Below the pieces are notes generated by a model. The model was given only the letters and a program-made list of their open reading frames with translations. It did not search any database and had not been told where the DNA came from. DNA of 64,000 bases from Pectobacterium sp013449375 (GTDB taxonomy: Bacteria > Pseudomonadota > Gammaproteobacteria > Enterobacterales > Enterobacteriaceae), in assembly GCF_048593165.1 (NCBI RefSeq), contig NZ_CP184271.1; one strand, written 5' to 3'. Below, piece after piece: positions 51,517 to 60,632 of the stretch. Each line of letters begins with the position of its first letter. Within the stretch, counting starts at the first letter, position 1. Position numbers and translations under genes: made by a program.

Positions 51517-52470
51517 ATGTATACAAAAATAATCGGAACGGGCAGCTATATGCCTGAACAAATCAGGACGAACGCTGATTTAGAAAAGATGGTGGAAACG
51601 ACGGACGAATGGATCGTCACACGTACTGGAATCCGTGAGCGCCGAATTGCTGCGCCGGATGAAAACGTGGCGACCATGGGATATCGTGCCGCGCAAAAAG
51701 CGCTGGAAATGGCAAATGTCGATCCTTCTGAAGTCGGTCTTCTAATTGTTGCGACGACATCATCGAGCCATGCTTTCCCGAGTTCTGCCTGCCAGATTCA
51801 GCAGCTGTTAGGGATCAAAGATACAATTGCCTTCGATCTGGCCGCAGCCTGTGCCGGTTTTACCTATGCACTGAGCGTTGCTGATCAATACGTTAAAAAT
51901 GGTGCGGTGAAATACGCACTGGTGATCGGTTCCGATACGCTGTCTCGTACATTGGATCCTGAAGATCGCGGCACGCTTATTCTGTTCGGTGATGGTGCGG
52001 GCGCCGTGCTGTTAACGCCGTCAGAGCAACCGGGGATTCTTTCTACCCATCTGCATGCTGATGGCCGTTATGGCGAACTGCTGGCACTGCCGCATCAGGA
52101 TCGTAATCATACTGATACGCATGCTTACCTGACGATGGCGGGTAATGAAGTTTTTAAAGTGGCAGTGACTGAACTGGCGCATATCGTTGAGGAAACGCTG
52201 CAAGCAGCTCAACTGGACAAAAGTGAATTAGACTGGCTGGTGCCTCATCAGGCTAACTTGCGAATCATCAGTGCTACGGCGAAGAAACTGGGTATGGGGA
52301 TGGACAAGGTGGTTGTGACGCTGGATCGTCATGGTAATACCTCCGCGGCTTCCGTACCTTCAGCGCTTGATGAAGCCGTGCGCGATGGGCGTATTAAACC
52401 AGGGCAACTGGTGCTGCTTGAAGCCTTCGGCGGCGGTTTTACCTGGGGCTCCGCGCTGGTTCGTTTTTAA
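51517..52470 (+). CDS. fabH: 3-oxoacyl-ACP synthase III FabH
   Basis: FabH starts fatty-acid chains by condensing acetyl-CoA with malonyl-ACP. The 317-residue product equals E. coli FabH and has the triad Cys112 (DLAAACAGFTYAL), His244 (WLVPHQANLRI) and Asn274 (DRHGNTSAASV). It follows plsX after 6 bases, indicating translational coupling, and precedes fabD by 17 bases. Confidence 0.98.
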   Translation: MYTKIIGTGSYMPEQIRTNADLEKMVETTDEWIVTRTGIRERRIAAPDENVATMGYRAAQKALEMANVDPSEVGLLIVATTSSSHAFPSSACQIQQLLGIKDTIAFDLAAACAGFTYALSVADQYVKNGAVKYALVIGSDTLSRTLDPEDRGTLILFGDGAGAVLLTPSEQPGILSTHLHADGRYGELLALPHQDRNHTDTHAYLTMAGNEVFKVAVTELAHIVEETLQAAQLDKSELDWLVPHQANLRIISATAKKLGMGMDKVVVTLDRHGNTSAASVPSALDEAVRDGRIKPGQLVLLEAFGGGFTWGSALVRF

Positions 52471-52487
52471 TTAAACAGGATTGTGAT

Positions 52488-53417
52488 ATGACGCAATTTG
52501 CAATGGTGTTTCCCGGTCAGGGATCGCAGACGGTAGGTATGTTGGCTGAACTGGCGGCAGAACACCCCATCGTCACTGAAACGTTTGCTCAGGCTTCTGA
52601 AGCGTTAGGTTATGACTTATGGCAGCTCACCCAGCAAGGGCCGGCTGAAGAGTTGAATAAGACTTGGCAGACGCAGCCTGCGTTACTGACCGCTTCTGTT
52701 GCTATCTGGCGTGTCTGGCAGCAGCGGGGAGGAAAAGCGCCTGCTCTGATGTCTGGTCATAGCCTTGGTGAATATTCCGCACTGGTTTGTGCTGGCGTTC
52801 TGGATTTCCAACAGGCTGTCCGTTTAGTTGAACTGCGTGGCAAGCTGATGCAGGAAGCAGTACCGGAAGGAACGGGCGCGATGTATGCCATTATCGGGCT
52901 TGATAACGACGCTATTGCCAAAGCGTGTGAAGAATCCGCGCAGGGGCAGGTGGTTTCTCCAGTAAACTTCAACTCACCGGGTCAGGTGGTGATTGCGGGT
53001 AATAAAGACGCCGTTGAGCGTGCTGGTGCCGCGTGTAAAGCCGCAGGGGCGAAACGCGCGTTGCCGCTGCCTGTCAGCGTACCGTCACACTGTGCGCTGA
53101 TGGAGCCAGCCGCGAAGAAACTCGCGGTTGCGCTGGAGTCTGTGACGTTTAATGCTCCGGTCATCCCCGTTGTCAATAATGTTGATGCAAGCATCGAAAC
53201 AACACCGGAAGCGATTCGCGATGCGCTGGTACGCCAGCTGTATTGCCCTGTGCGCTGGACGGATTGTGTTGAATTTATGGCCTCTCAGGGCGTTGAATCA
53301 CTGTTAGAAGTCGGGCCAGGTAAAGTATTGACTGGCTTAACCAAACGAATCGTCGATACCCTGACAGCAGCTGCGGTGAACGATCCTGCTTCTCTATCAG
53401 CGGCGATTGAGAAATAA
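52488..53417 (+). CDS. fabD: Malonyl-CoA:ACP transacylase FabD
   Basis: FabD loads malonyl groups on ACP. The 309-residue product has the E. coli length, the nucleophile Ser92 in SGHSLGEYSAL, the partner His201 in PSHCALM, and the early motif FPGQGSQTVGML. It lies in the fabHDG operon, 17 bases after fabH and 14 before fabG. Confidence 0.98.
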   Translation: MTQFAMVFPGQGSQTVGMLAELAAEHPIVTETFAQASEALGYDLWQLTQQGPAEELNKTWQTQPALLTASVAIWRVWQQRGGKAPALMSGHSLGEYSALVCAGVLDFQQAVRLVELRGKLMQEAVPEGTGAMYAIIGLDNDAIAKACEESAQGQVVSPVNFNSPGQVVIAGNKDAVERAGAACKAAGAKRALPLPVSVPSHCALMEPAAKKLAVALESVTFNAPVIPVVNNVDASIETTPEAIRDALVRQLYCPVRWTDCVEFMASQGVESLLEVGPGKVLTGLTKRIVDTLTAAAVNDPASLSAAIEK

Positions 53418-53431
53418 GAACGGAGAAGACA

Positions 53432-54166
53432 ATGAGTTTTGAGGGGAAAATTGCACTGGTTACCGGTGCAAGCCGTGGTATTGGGCGTGCCATCGCCGAG
53501 ACGTTGGTTGCCCGCGGGGCAAAAGTCATTGGTACCGCAACCAGCGAAAAAGGTGCTGAAGCTATTAGCGGCTGGCTGGGTGAGAACGGTAAAGGTTATA
53601 TGCTGAATGTTGCCGATGCAGCATCAGTAGAAAGCGTATTAGCAGAAATTCGCGCAGAATTCGGGGAAATTGATATTCTTATCAATAACGCGGGCATCAC
53701 CCGTGATAACCTGCTGATGCGTATGAAAGATGATGAGTGGCACGATATTCTGGATACCAATTTAACGTCGGTATTCCGCATGTCTAAAGCAGTGATGCGT
53801 GCCATGATGAAGAAACGTTTTGGCCGGATCATTACCATCGGTTCCGTTGTGGGAACGATGGGCAATGCAGGACAAGCTAACTACGCGGCAGCGAAGGCGG
53901 GACTGATTGGATTCAGTAAATCCCTCGCGCGTGAGGTGGCTTCTCGTGGTATTACGGTCAACGTTGTCGCGCCTGGTTTTATCGAAACAGATATGACTCA
54001 GGCATTGACAGAAGAACAGCGAGCAGGCATTTTGACGTCGGTTCCAGCTAACCGACTCGGTGATGCTAAAGAAATCGCCAGTGCTGTTGTATTTTTAGCC
54101 TCTGATGAAGCTGCTTACATTACTGGCGAAACATTGCATGTCAATGGCGGCATGTATATGATCTAA
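53432..54166 (+). CDS. fabG: 3-oxoacyl-ACP reductase FabG
   Basis: FabG reduces 3-oxoacyl-ACP with NADPH. The 244-residue short-chain dehydrogenase has the cofactor motif TGASRGIG (residues 11-18), NNAG (85-88) and the catalytic Ser138, Tyr151 and Lys155 (YAAAK). The length and residue numbers equal those of E. coli FabG. It follows fabD after 14 bases, with GGAGAAGAC before the ATG. acpP follows after a 154-base spacer with its own promoter. Confidence 0.98.
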   Translation: MSFEGKIALVTGASRGIGRAIAETLVARGAKVIGTATSEKGAEAISGWLGENGKGYMLNVADAASVESVLAEIRAEFGEIDILINNAGITRDNLLMRMKDDEWHDILDTNLTSVFRMSKAVMRAMMKKRFGRIITIGSVVGTMGNAGQANYAAAKAGLIGFSKSLAREVASRGITVNVVAPGFIETDMTQALTEEQRAGILTSVPANRLGDAKEIASAVVFLASDEAAYITGETLHVNGGMYMI

Positions 54167-54320
54167 AAAGCTCGAAAACTATTTGCATTATTTGCGGTGA
54201 TAACCGCAAAATAGCACAAAATCGTGGTTCGACCAGCCGAGATTTTGTTGCATCTTTTCAAACATTTTATACACTACGAAAACCATCGCGAAAGCGAGTT
54301 TTGATAGGAAATTTAAGAGT
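54167..54320 (+). promoter_or_regulatory. acpP promoter and leader region
   Basis: The 154-base spacer between fabG and acpP has no gene and contains an inverted repeat TTTGCGGTGATAACCGCAAA (54190-54209; TTTGCGGT and ACCGCAAA arms). acpP is one of the most abundant messages in E. coli and has its own promoter in this gap; the same is expected here. AATTTAAGAGT precedes the start. Confidence 0.6.
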
Positions 54321-54557
54321 ATGAGCACTATCGAAGAACGCGTTAAGAAAATCATCGTTGAACAGCTTGGTGTTAAGCAGGAAGAAGTCGTAAACAATGC
54401 TTCTTTCGTTGATGACCTCGGCGCTGATTCTCTTGACACTGTTGAGCTGGTAATGGCTCTGGAAGAAGAATTTGATACTGAGATTCCAGACGAAGAAGCT
54501 GAAAAAATCACGACTGTTCAGGCAGCCATTGATTTCATTCAGGCTAACCAGCAGTAA
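54321..54557 (+). CDS. acpP: Acyl carrier protein
   Basis: The 78-residue acidic protein carries growing acyl chains on 4'-phosphopantetheine attached to Ser37 (Ser36 without the initiator Met) in DDLGADSLDTVELVMALEEE. It is practically the same as E. coli AcpP. It serves every fatty-acid gene in this cluster, FabA, and LpxL. A strong terminator follows. Confidence 0.99.
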   Translation: MSTIEERVKKIIVEQLGVKQEEVVNNASFVDDLGADSLDTVELVMALEEEFDTEIPDEEAEKITTVQAAIDFIQANQQ

Positions 54558-54568
54558 GCGAACATATC

Positions 54569-54599
54569 TAGGCGGTCATTCGACCGCCTAAGTTTTTTT
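54569..54599 (+). terminator. acpP terminator
   Basis: TAGGCGGTC and GACCGCCTA form a 9-bp stem with an ATTC loop and are followed by AG and seven T. It separates acpP from fabF, which can still be reached by read-through. Confidence 0.93.
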
Positions 54600-54639
54600 G
54601 TCCCGCAGTGTCTTTTTTTTCCCTCCCTGGAGGATAAGC

Positions 54640-55881
54640 GTGTCTAAGCGTCGAGTAGTTGTGACCGGACTGGGCATGTTATCTCCTGTCGGCAATACAG
54701 TTGAGTCTACCTGGAGTGCTCTTCTTGCCGGTCAGAGTGGTATCAGCCTGATCGACCATTTCGATACTAGTGCCTACGCAACGCGTTTTGCTGGCTTAGT
54801 AAAGGATTTTAATTCTGAGGAATTCATTTCGCGTAAAGAAGCTCGCAAAATGGATGCCTTTATTCAATACGGCGTTGCTGCTGGCGTTCAGGCTATGCAG
54901 GATTCCGGTTTGGAAGTAACGGAAGAGAACGCGCCGCGTATCGGTGCGGCGATTGGTTCCGGCATCGGCGGTCTGGGTCTTATTGAAGAGAACCACACCG
55001 CGCTGGTGAACGGCGGCCCGCGTAAAATCAGTCCGTTCTTCGTGCCGTCAACCATCGTCAATATGGTGGCTGGGCATCTTACTATCATGTACGGGCTGCG
55101 TGGCCCGAGCATCTCTATCGCTACAGCCTGTACGTCGGGCGTGCATAATATTGGTCAGGCAGCGCGTATCATTGCTTACAACGATGCGGATGTGATGTTG
55201 GCCGGCGGCGCAGAGAAAGCCAGTACGCCATTGGGCGTTGGTGGGTTCGGTGCTGCTCGTGCGTTGTCTACGCGCAATGACGATCCTCAGGCAGCAAGCC
55301 GTCCGTGGGATAAAGATCGTGATGGTTTTGTACTGGGTGACGGTGCTGGCATCATGGTGCTGGAAGAGTATGAACACGCGAAAAAGCGCGGTGCGAAAAT
55401 CTATGCAGAAATTGTTGGATTTGGCATGAGCAGCGACGCGTATCATATGACGTCTCCGCCGGAGAACGGTTCTGGTGCTGCGCTGGCGATGGAAAATGCG
55501 CTCCGTGACGCGGGTCTGTCAACGAGCCAGATCGGTTATATTAACGCGCATGGTACTTCTACGCCTGCGGGTGATAAAGCGGAAACACAGGCGGTGAAAT
55601 CTGTGTTTGGTGCGGACGCTAGCAGCGTGCTGGTGAGCTCGACAAAATCGATGACGGGTCACTTACTCGGTGCGGCAGGCGCGGTGGAGTCTATCTTCAG
55701 TATTCTTGCTCTGCGCGATCAGGCTGTTCCGCCAACGCTCAATCTGGACAATCCAGATGAAGGCTGCGATCTGGATTTCGTGCCGCATGAGGCGCGTCAG
55801 GTCAGCAACTTGGAATACGTACTCTGCAACTCTTTCGGCTTCGGTGGAACCAATGGTTCTCTGATCTTCCGTAAGATTTGA
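54640..55881 (+). CDS. fabF: 3-oxoacyl-ACP synthase II FabF
   Basis: FabF elongates acyl-ACP and carries out the temperature-sensitive step from palmitoleate to cis-vaccenate. The 413-residue product has E. coli length and the active-site Cys164 (IATACTSGVHN), with histidines in NAHGTSTPAGD and SMTGHLLGAAG. The start is GTG at 54640 after GGAGGATAAGC; the open frame up to 54598 would run through the acpP terminator. A terminator follows. Confidence 0.98.
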   Translation: MSKRRVVVTGLGMLSPVGNTVESTWSALLAGQSGISLIDHFDTSAYATRFAGLVKDFNSEEFISRKEARKMDAFIQYGVAAGVQAMQDSGLEVTEENAPRIGAAIGSGIGGLGLIEENHTALVNGGPRKISPFFVPSTIVNMVAGHLTIMYGLRGPSISIATACTSGVHNIGQAARIIAYNDADVMLAGGAEKASTPLGVGGFGAARALSTRNDDPQAASRPWDKDRDGFVLGDGAGIMVLEEYEHAKKRGAKIYAEIVGFGMSSDAYHMTSPPENGSGAALAMENALRDAGLSTSQIGYINAHGTSTPAGDKAETQAVKSVFGADASSVLVSSTKSMTGHLLGAAGAVESIFSILALRDQAVPPTLNLDNPDEGCDLDFVPHEARQVSNLEYVLCNSFGFGGTNGSLIFRKI

Positions 55882-55900
55882 TTGCAATAGCGTCTTAAAA

Positions 55901-55925
55901 AAACCCGGTTTCCGGGTTTTTTTTT
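55901..55925 (+). terminator. fabF terminator
   Basis: AAACCCGG and CCGGGTTT form an 8-bp stem with a TTT loop and a following T run of eight or more, 19 bases after fabF. Confidence 0.93.
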
Positions 55926-56009
55926 GCCTGTATAAAATCAGACACGCCTGCTTGTCTGCAACGCCGCTTTGCTGGCAAGCTGACGACGATGAATGATGCG
56001 GAGCTTATT

Positions 56010-56807
56010 ATGCTGTGGATTAATGGTCAGTTACAGAAACAGCTTTCGGTGCTCGATCGAGGTACACAGTACGGTGACGGCTGTTTTACGACAGCCAGAG
56101 TATGCGATGGCGAGATTGTCTGGCTTGATCGACATGTCGCGCGTCTGCAACAGGCCGCTACGCGCTTATTATTTCCGACGCTTGATTGGGAAAGTCTGAT
56201 CGCTGAAATGAAACAGGCAGCACTGGGGCGAGCAGACGGCGTCGTGAAAGTGATGTTAACGCGCGGTGCTGGCGGGCGTGGCTATAGTCCCCTGGGCTGC
56301 ATGCAACCAACCCGAATCGTCATGCAGGTCGGCTATCCCACTCACTATGACGACTGGCGTGAGCAGGGCATTAGCCTGAACCTTAGCCCTGTCGCGCTCG
56401 CGAAAAATCCGCTGTTAGCGGGCATTAAGCATCTCAATCGGCTTGAACAAGTGCTGATTCGTGCGCATCTTGACCAGACTTCAGCCGACGAGACCCTCGT
56501 GCTTGACACCTCTGGTGCGCTAGTGGAATGCTGTGCCGCAAATTTATTCTGGCGCAAAGGGCACCGGATCTATACGCCAGATTTATCTGAATCAGGAGTG
56601 GATGGCGTTGCTCGACAGCATATTATTGCCTTGCTGGCAGATTCTGATTTTGAGCTAGAAATTGTTAGTGAACCCGTAAGCACACTGTCCGATGCGGACG
56701 AAGTGCTGGTTTGTAATGCATTAATGCCGATAGTCCCCGTGAATCAGGCGCATGTCTGGCGTTACCACTCCCGAGAGCTTTATCGATTCCTGAGTTCTGA
56801 CTGCTAG
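56010..56807 (+). CDS. pabC: Aminodeoxychorismate lyase PabC
   Basis: PabC releases pyruvate from aminodeoxychorismate to give 4-aminobenzoate for folate. The 265-residue product is a fold-type IV PLP enzyme: RGTQYGDGCFTTARV (residues about 16-30), the PLP-lysine in LAGIKHLNRLEQVLI, and LVECCAANLFWRKG. The ATG at 56010 (GGAG six bases before) gives the E. coli-like start; the ATG at 55989 would add seven residues. mltG follows after 14 bases. Confidence 0.95.
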   Translation: MLWINGQLQKQLSVLDRGTQYGDGCFTTARVCDGEIVWLDRHVARLQQAATRLLFPTLDWESLIAEMKQAALGRADGVVKVMLTRGAGGRGYSPLGCMQPTRIVMQVGYPTHYDDWREQGISLNLSPVALAKNPLLAGIKHLNRLEQVLIRAHLDQTSADETLVLDTSGALVECCAANLFWRKGHRIYTPDLSESGVDGVARQHIIALLADSDFELEIVSEPVSTLSDADEVLVCNALMPIVPVNQAHVWRYHSRELYRFLSSDC

Positions 56808-56821
56808 TAGATGGTTGATTT

Positions 56822-57841
56822 ATGAAGAAAAAGAAAATTGGTTTGCTGATTATCACTGCCATTGTGCTGATATTACTGGTCGCATGGCAGAAAATGCAGC
56901 GTTTTGCTGATTCTCCATTGGCTATCGAAAAGGAAACTATCTTTACGCTTCCTGCTGGTACAGGAAGAGAAGGGCTGGAAACGCTGCTTCTCGATCAGCA
57001 TGTCATTACCGATGGCACATTTTTTCCGTGGCTGCTGCGTATTGAGCCTGAATTGGCAAAATTCAAAGCAGGTACGTATCGCTTGACTTCGGGCATGACC
57101 GTGCGCGAGATGCTGGCGCTGCTATCCAGCGGAAAAGAAGCGCAATTTTCTATCCGTTTTGTCGAAGGCTCACGTTTGAAAGAGTGGCTGGTCACGCTGC
57201 AACAAGCACCTTATATCAAGCATTCATTGGCCGATAAAACCGAACAGGATGTTGCCACCCAGTTGGAAATCAAAGATAAGCCGAATCCGGAAGGCTGGTT
57301 TTATCCTGATACGTATTCATACACGGCAGGTACGAGCGATATCGCCCTGTTGCAGCGTGCGCATCAGCGCATGAAAAAAACGGTGGATGAGGTATGGAAA
57401 GGGCGCGAAGATGGATTGCCGTATAAAACGCCAGAAGAATTGTTGACGATGGCCTCAATCATTGAAAAAGAAACGGCCATTAATGAAGAACGTACTCAGG
57501 TTGCCTCCGTTTTTATCAATCGGTTACGGCTTGGGATGCGCTTGCAGACTGACCCTACGGTGATTTATGGCATGGGGGATGACTATAAAGGCGTGATAAC
57601 CCGTAAAGCATTAGACACGCCAACGCCTTACAATACCTATATTATTTCTGGTTTGCCGCCAACGCCAATTGCGATGCCGGGAAAAGCCTCATTAGATGCG
57701 GTAGCACACCCAGCTAAAACGTCATACCTGTATTTTGTGGCGGATGGAAAAGGCGGACACAGTTTTACCACTAACCTTGCAGACCATAATCGTGCTGTGA
57801 GGGTATACCGCTCAGCGTTAAAGGAACGGGATGAACAGTAA
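56822..57841 (+). CDS. mltG: Endolytic murein transglycosylase MltG
   Basis: MltG cuts nascent glycan strands in the periplasm and is thought to end their polymerisation. The 339-residue protein (340 in E. coli) has an N-terminal membrane anchor (about 6-24, GLLIITAIVLILLVAW), a LysM-like part, and the YceG catalytic domain with the motif MASIIEKETAINEE (residues about 210-223) that holds the catalytic glutamate. Its end overlaps tmk by 11 bases. Confidence 0.97.
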   Translation: MKKKKIGLLIITAIVLILLVAWQKMQRFADSPLAIEKETIFTLPAGTGREGLETLLLDQHVITDGTFFPWLLRIEPELAKFKAGTYRLTSGMTVREMLALLSSGKEAQFSIRFVEGSRLKEWLVTLQQAPYIKHSLADKTEQDVATQLEIKDKPNPEGWFYPDTYSYTAGTSDIALLQRAHQRMKKTVDEVWKGREDGLPYKTPEELLTMASIIEKETAINEERTQVASVFINRLRLGMRLQTDPTVIYGMGDDYKGVITRKALDTPTPYNTYIISGLPPTPIAMPGKASLDAVAHPAKTSYLYFVADGKGGHSFTTNLADHNRAVRVYRSALKERDEQ

Positions 57842-58490
57842 ATTTATCGTCATTGAAGGATTGGAAGGCGCAGGGAAGACCACCGCACGTAATATCGTGG
57901 TGGAAACGCTGCGGTCACATGGCGTGAAAGAGGTTGTGTTTACACGCGAGCCCGGTGGCACGCCGCTGGCAGAGAAACTGCGTGAGCTTATCAAGCAAGG
58001 TATAGCCGATGAGAAGGTTACCGACAAAGCGGAAGTGTTGATGTTGTACGCCGCCAGAGTTCAACTGGTGGATAATGTCATCAAACCCGCACTGGCTAAC
58101 GGGCAATGGGTTATCGGCGATCGTCACGATTTGTCTTCACAGGCTTATCAGGGTGGTGGACGTGGGATCGATCAGCAACTGTTGCGTTCACTGCGCGATA
58201 CCGTGCTGGGTGAGTTTCGCCCTGATCTGACGCTCTATCTTGATTTGCCGCCCGCTATCGGTTTGCAGCGCGCGCGCCAGCGGGGCGAGTTGGATCGAAT
58301 TGAGCAAGAGTCGCTGGCTTTCTTTGAACGTACCCGTTCCCGCTATCAGGAACTGGCTGCGGAAGACGACAGTATCCTGACGATCGATGCTTCACAGTCT
58401 ATTGACGCCGTCAGTGCGGATATTCAGGCAGCGCTACAGCAGTGGTTACAGCAACAAGGCTTGTCGCCTGTTGCGCAGGAGCCGCGCTGA
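57831..58490 (+). CDS. tmk: Thymidylate kinase
   Basis: Tmk phosphorylates dTMP to dTDP. The 219-residue product has the P-loop EGLEGAGKTT (residues 9-18), the DR motif in VIGDRHDLSSQAYQGGGRG and the lid segment RQRGELDRIEQESLAFFERTR. It starts inside the end of mltG, and its TGA overlaps the holB ATG by one base, so the three genes are translationally coupled. Confidence 0.97.
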   Translation: MNSKFIVIEGLEGAGKTTARNIVVETLRSHGVKEVVFTREPGGTPLAEKLRELIKQGIADEKVTDKAEVLMLYAARVQLVDNVIKPALANGQWVIGDRHDLSSQAYQGGGRGIDQQLLRSLRDTVLGEFRPDLTLYLDLPPAIGLQRARQRGELDRIEQESLAFFERTRSRYQELAAEDDSILTIDASQSIDAVSADIQAALQQWLQQQGLSPVAQEPR

Positions 58491-59500
58491 TGGATTGGTA
58501 TCCGTGGCTGAATGCATCCTATCGGCAGCTCATCGGCCAGTATCAGGCTGGCAGGGGGCATCATGCGGTGTTACTGCATGCGCTGCCGGGCATGGGCGAT
58601 GAATCGCTGATTTATGCGCTGAGTCGCTGGCTGATCTGCCAGCAACCTGATGGGATGAAAAGCTGCGGCCAGTGTCACTCCTGTAATCTGATGACCGCAG
58701 GAACGCATCCAGACTGGCATGTGCTGAGCCCAGAGAAAGGCAAGCAAAGCTTAGGTGTCGATCCCGTGCGTGACGTCGTTGAGAAAGTGTATCAACATTC
58801 CCGACAGGGCGGAGCAAAAGTGATTTGGCTGGCCGCTGCTGAGCAACTGACAGAGGCGGCAGCGAATGCGCTGCTGAAAACGCTGGAAGAGCCGCCGCAG
58901 AATACCTTCTTCTTGTTTGGCTGTCGTGAGCCAGCTCGGTTGTTGGCGACGTTGCGCAGCCGTTGTTTGTATCACTATCTGGATGTTCCGAATGAAACGC
59001 AGAGCGTGTTGTGGCTGAATGCGCGCCATCGCCATGACAGCAAGGCATTGCGCACGGCATTGAGATTGCAATCGGGCGCGCCGCTAGCCGCCGAAGCGTT
59101 ATTGCAGCCAGAGCGTTGGAAACAGCGTAGCGCGCTGTGTCAGGCGTTTTCTGCCGCGCTGACCTCGCGAGATCAGCTCTCATTGATATCACAGCTAAAT
59201 CATGACGATGCGGATGTTCGTATTCACTGGTTGGCTACGCTACTGCTGGATGCTATGAAATGGCAGCAGGGTGCGAATGAGCATTTAGTGAATCAGGATC
59301 AGATCGAACTGGTTGAGCGTCTGGCACGCGAACCTTCCGCACATTTGCAGTATGAGCTGCAACAGTGGCTGTCTTGCCGGCAAAAATTGCTGACCGTCAC
59401 GGGGGTAAATCGTGAGCTATTGCTGACGGAACGCCTGCTTGATGGGGAACGCACGTTTGCCTCATTGGTTAGGCGCGACAGCCATCCTTTTTCTGTTTAA
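58490..59500 (+). CDS. holB: DNA polymerase III delta' subunit HolB
   Basis: HolB is the delta' part of the clamp loader. The 336-residue product (334 in E. coli) has a degenerate P-loop region (LPGMGDESLIYALSRWL), the zinc module CGQCHSC (residues about 50-64 with a preceding Cys), the SRC motif in TLRSRCLYHYL and three domains typical of the clamp-loader family. The start overlaps the tmk stop in TGATG. ycfH begins 19 bases after the stop. Confidence 0.96.
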   Translation: MDWYPWLNASYRQLIGQYQAGRGHHAVLLHALPGMGDESLIYALSRWLICQQPDGMKSCGQCHSCNLMTAGTHPDWHVLSPEKGKQSLGVDPVRDVVEKVYQHSRQGGAKVIWLAAAEQLTEAAANALLKTLEEPPQNTFFLFGCREPARLLATLRSRCLYHYLDVPNETQSVLWLNARHRHDSKALRTALRLQSGAPLAAEALLQPERWKQRSALCQAFSAALTSRDQLSLISQLNHDDADVRIHWLATLLLDAMKWQQGANEHLVNQDQIELVERLAREPSAHLQYELQQWLSCRQKLLTVTGVNRELLLTERLLDGERTFASLVRRDSHPFSV

Positions 59501-59519
59501 TTATTATCGAGTAAATATC

Positions 59520-60314
59520 ATGTTGTTAGTGGATTCCCACTGTCATCTTGACGGTCTGGATTATCAGTCATTGCATAAAGATGTCTCCGATGTTCTGGAG
59601 AAAGCGAAACGTCGCGATGTCGGCTTCCTATTGGCGGTGGCGACGACGTTGCCTGGCTATCGCGCCATGCTGGAGTTAATTGGCGAACGCGATAATGTGG
59701 CGTTTTCCTGCGGCGTTCATCCGCTTAATCAGGAAGTACCTTATGATTATGCCGAGCTGCGTGAGTTAGCCAGCGCCAGCCGCGTGGTGGCGATGGGGGA
59801 AACGGGCCTGGACTATTTCTACCAACAGGAAACGAAAGCCCAGCAGCAGGAATCTTTTCGCGAACATATTCGTATTGGCAATGACCTGAACAAACCGGTC
59901 ATCGTGCATACGCGTGCCGCCCGTGAAGATACGTTAGCGATTCTGCGTGAGGAACAGGCGGAGAAATGCAGTGGTGTTCTGCACTGTTTTACCGAAGATT
60001 TGCCAACGGCAAAAGCCCTGTTGGATATGGGATTCTATATCTCGTTTTCTGGCATCGTGACGTTCCGTAATGCCGAGGCGTTGCGTGATGTCGCGCGTTA
60101 TGTACCGTTGGATCGGATGCTGATTGAAACGGATTCCCCTTGGTTAGCACCCGTTCCATTCCGGGGGACGGAAAACCAGCCTGCGTATGTGCGTGATGTC
60201 GCGGAATATCTCGCCGTGCTGAAAGGCACATCGTTGGAAAACCTTGCTGCCGCCACAACAGAAAACTTTTCCCGCCTGTTTCACATCGATCCAGCTCGGT
60301 TGACCGCCGCGTAA
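59520..60314 (+). CDS. ycfH: TatD-family metal-dependent hydrolase YcfH
   Basis: The 264-residue product is a TatD-type TIM-barrel hydrolase. Metal ligands appear in DSHCHLD (residues 4-10), MGETGLDYFY, VHTRAAREDT, LHCFTED and ETDSPWLAPVPFRG. TatD relatives are DNA 3'-5' exonucleases; the in vivo role of YcfH is not settled. The ATG at 59520 gives the E. coli start MLLVDSHCHLDGLDY; the 27-codon upstream open frame overlaps holB and is not conserved. It ends the pabC-to-ycfH operon. Confidence 0.94.
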   Translation: MLLVDSHCHLDGLDYQSLHKDVSDVLEKAKRRDVGFLLAVATTLPGYRAMLELIGERDNVAFSCGVHPLNQEVPYDYAELRELASASRVVAMGETGLDYFYQQETKAQQQESFREHIRIGNDLNKPVIVHTRAAREDTLAILREEQAEKCSGVLHCFTEDLPTAKALLDMGFYISFSGIVTFRNAEALRDVARYVPLDRMLIETDSPWLAPVPFRGTENQPAYVRDVAEYLAVLKGTSLENLAAATTENFSRLFHIDPARLTAA

Positions 60315-60632
60315 TAGTGGCTGAAAATAGCCGAGTTTTTTTTATCCGTGTAATTAATAGCGCTGCATAATCCTCTTGATCAGGTTTTTCCTCTTCAGGG
60401 GGACATGTTTTTTAGCGATATATCACAAAAAAGTGCAATATCTGTTCGAAATAAGCCTGTTGGCTTGTGGAAACGTGATAGCAATCAAACATTGTGGGCG
60501 CTATTTATTTTACTCTGCGTAAAAATTAAAGGGGGCTAAGACACCCCAACTCGCAAAGGCCATCCTCCCCGTCTTTGCTTATATATGAAGTATCAGAAGT
60601 AAAAGCACTATTACTCAGGAGCACACTCAATT
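60315..60632 (+). promoter_or_regulatory. ptsG control region: CRP and Mlc sites, SgrS target
   Basis: Three elements known from E. coli ptsG are visible. A CRP-like site CGTGATAGCAATCAAA lies at 60474-60489. A palindromic Mlc operator, TTTTACTCTGCGTAAAA at 60508-60524, follows it. The leader just before the start, ACTCAGGAGCACACTCAATT (60613-60632), is the same as the stretch that the small RNA SgrS pairs with. They predict activation by cAMP-CRP, repression by Mlc without glucose, and mRNA decay during sugar-phosphate stress. A weak GGCT/AGCC hairpin with a T run at 60318-60343 may end ycfH transcription. Confidence 0.8.

Noticed and set aside
58530..59192. 220-codon antisense frame in holB
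   Set aside because: Shadow of a GC-rich coding frame; Arg/Ser/Thr/Ala-rich product without any family features.
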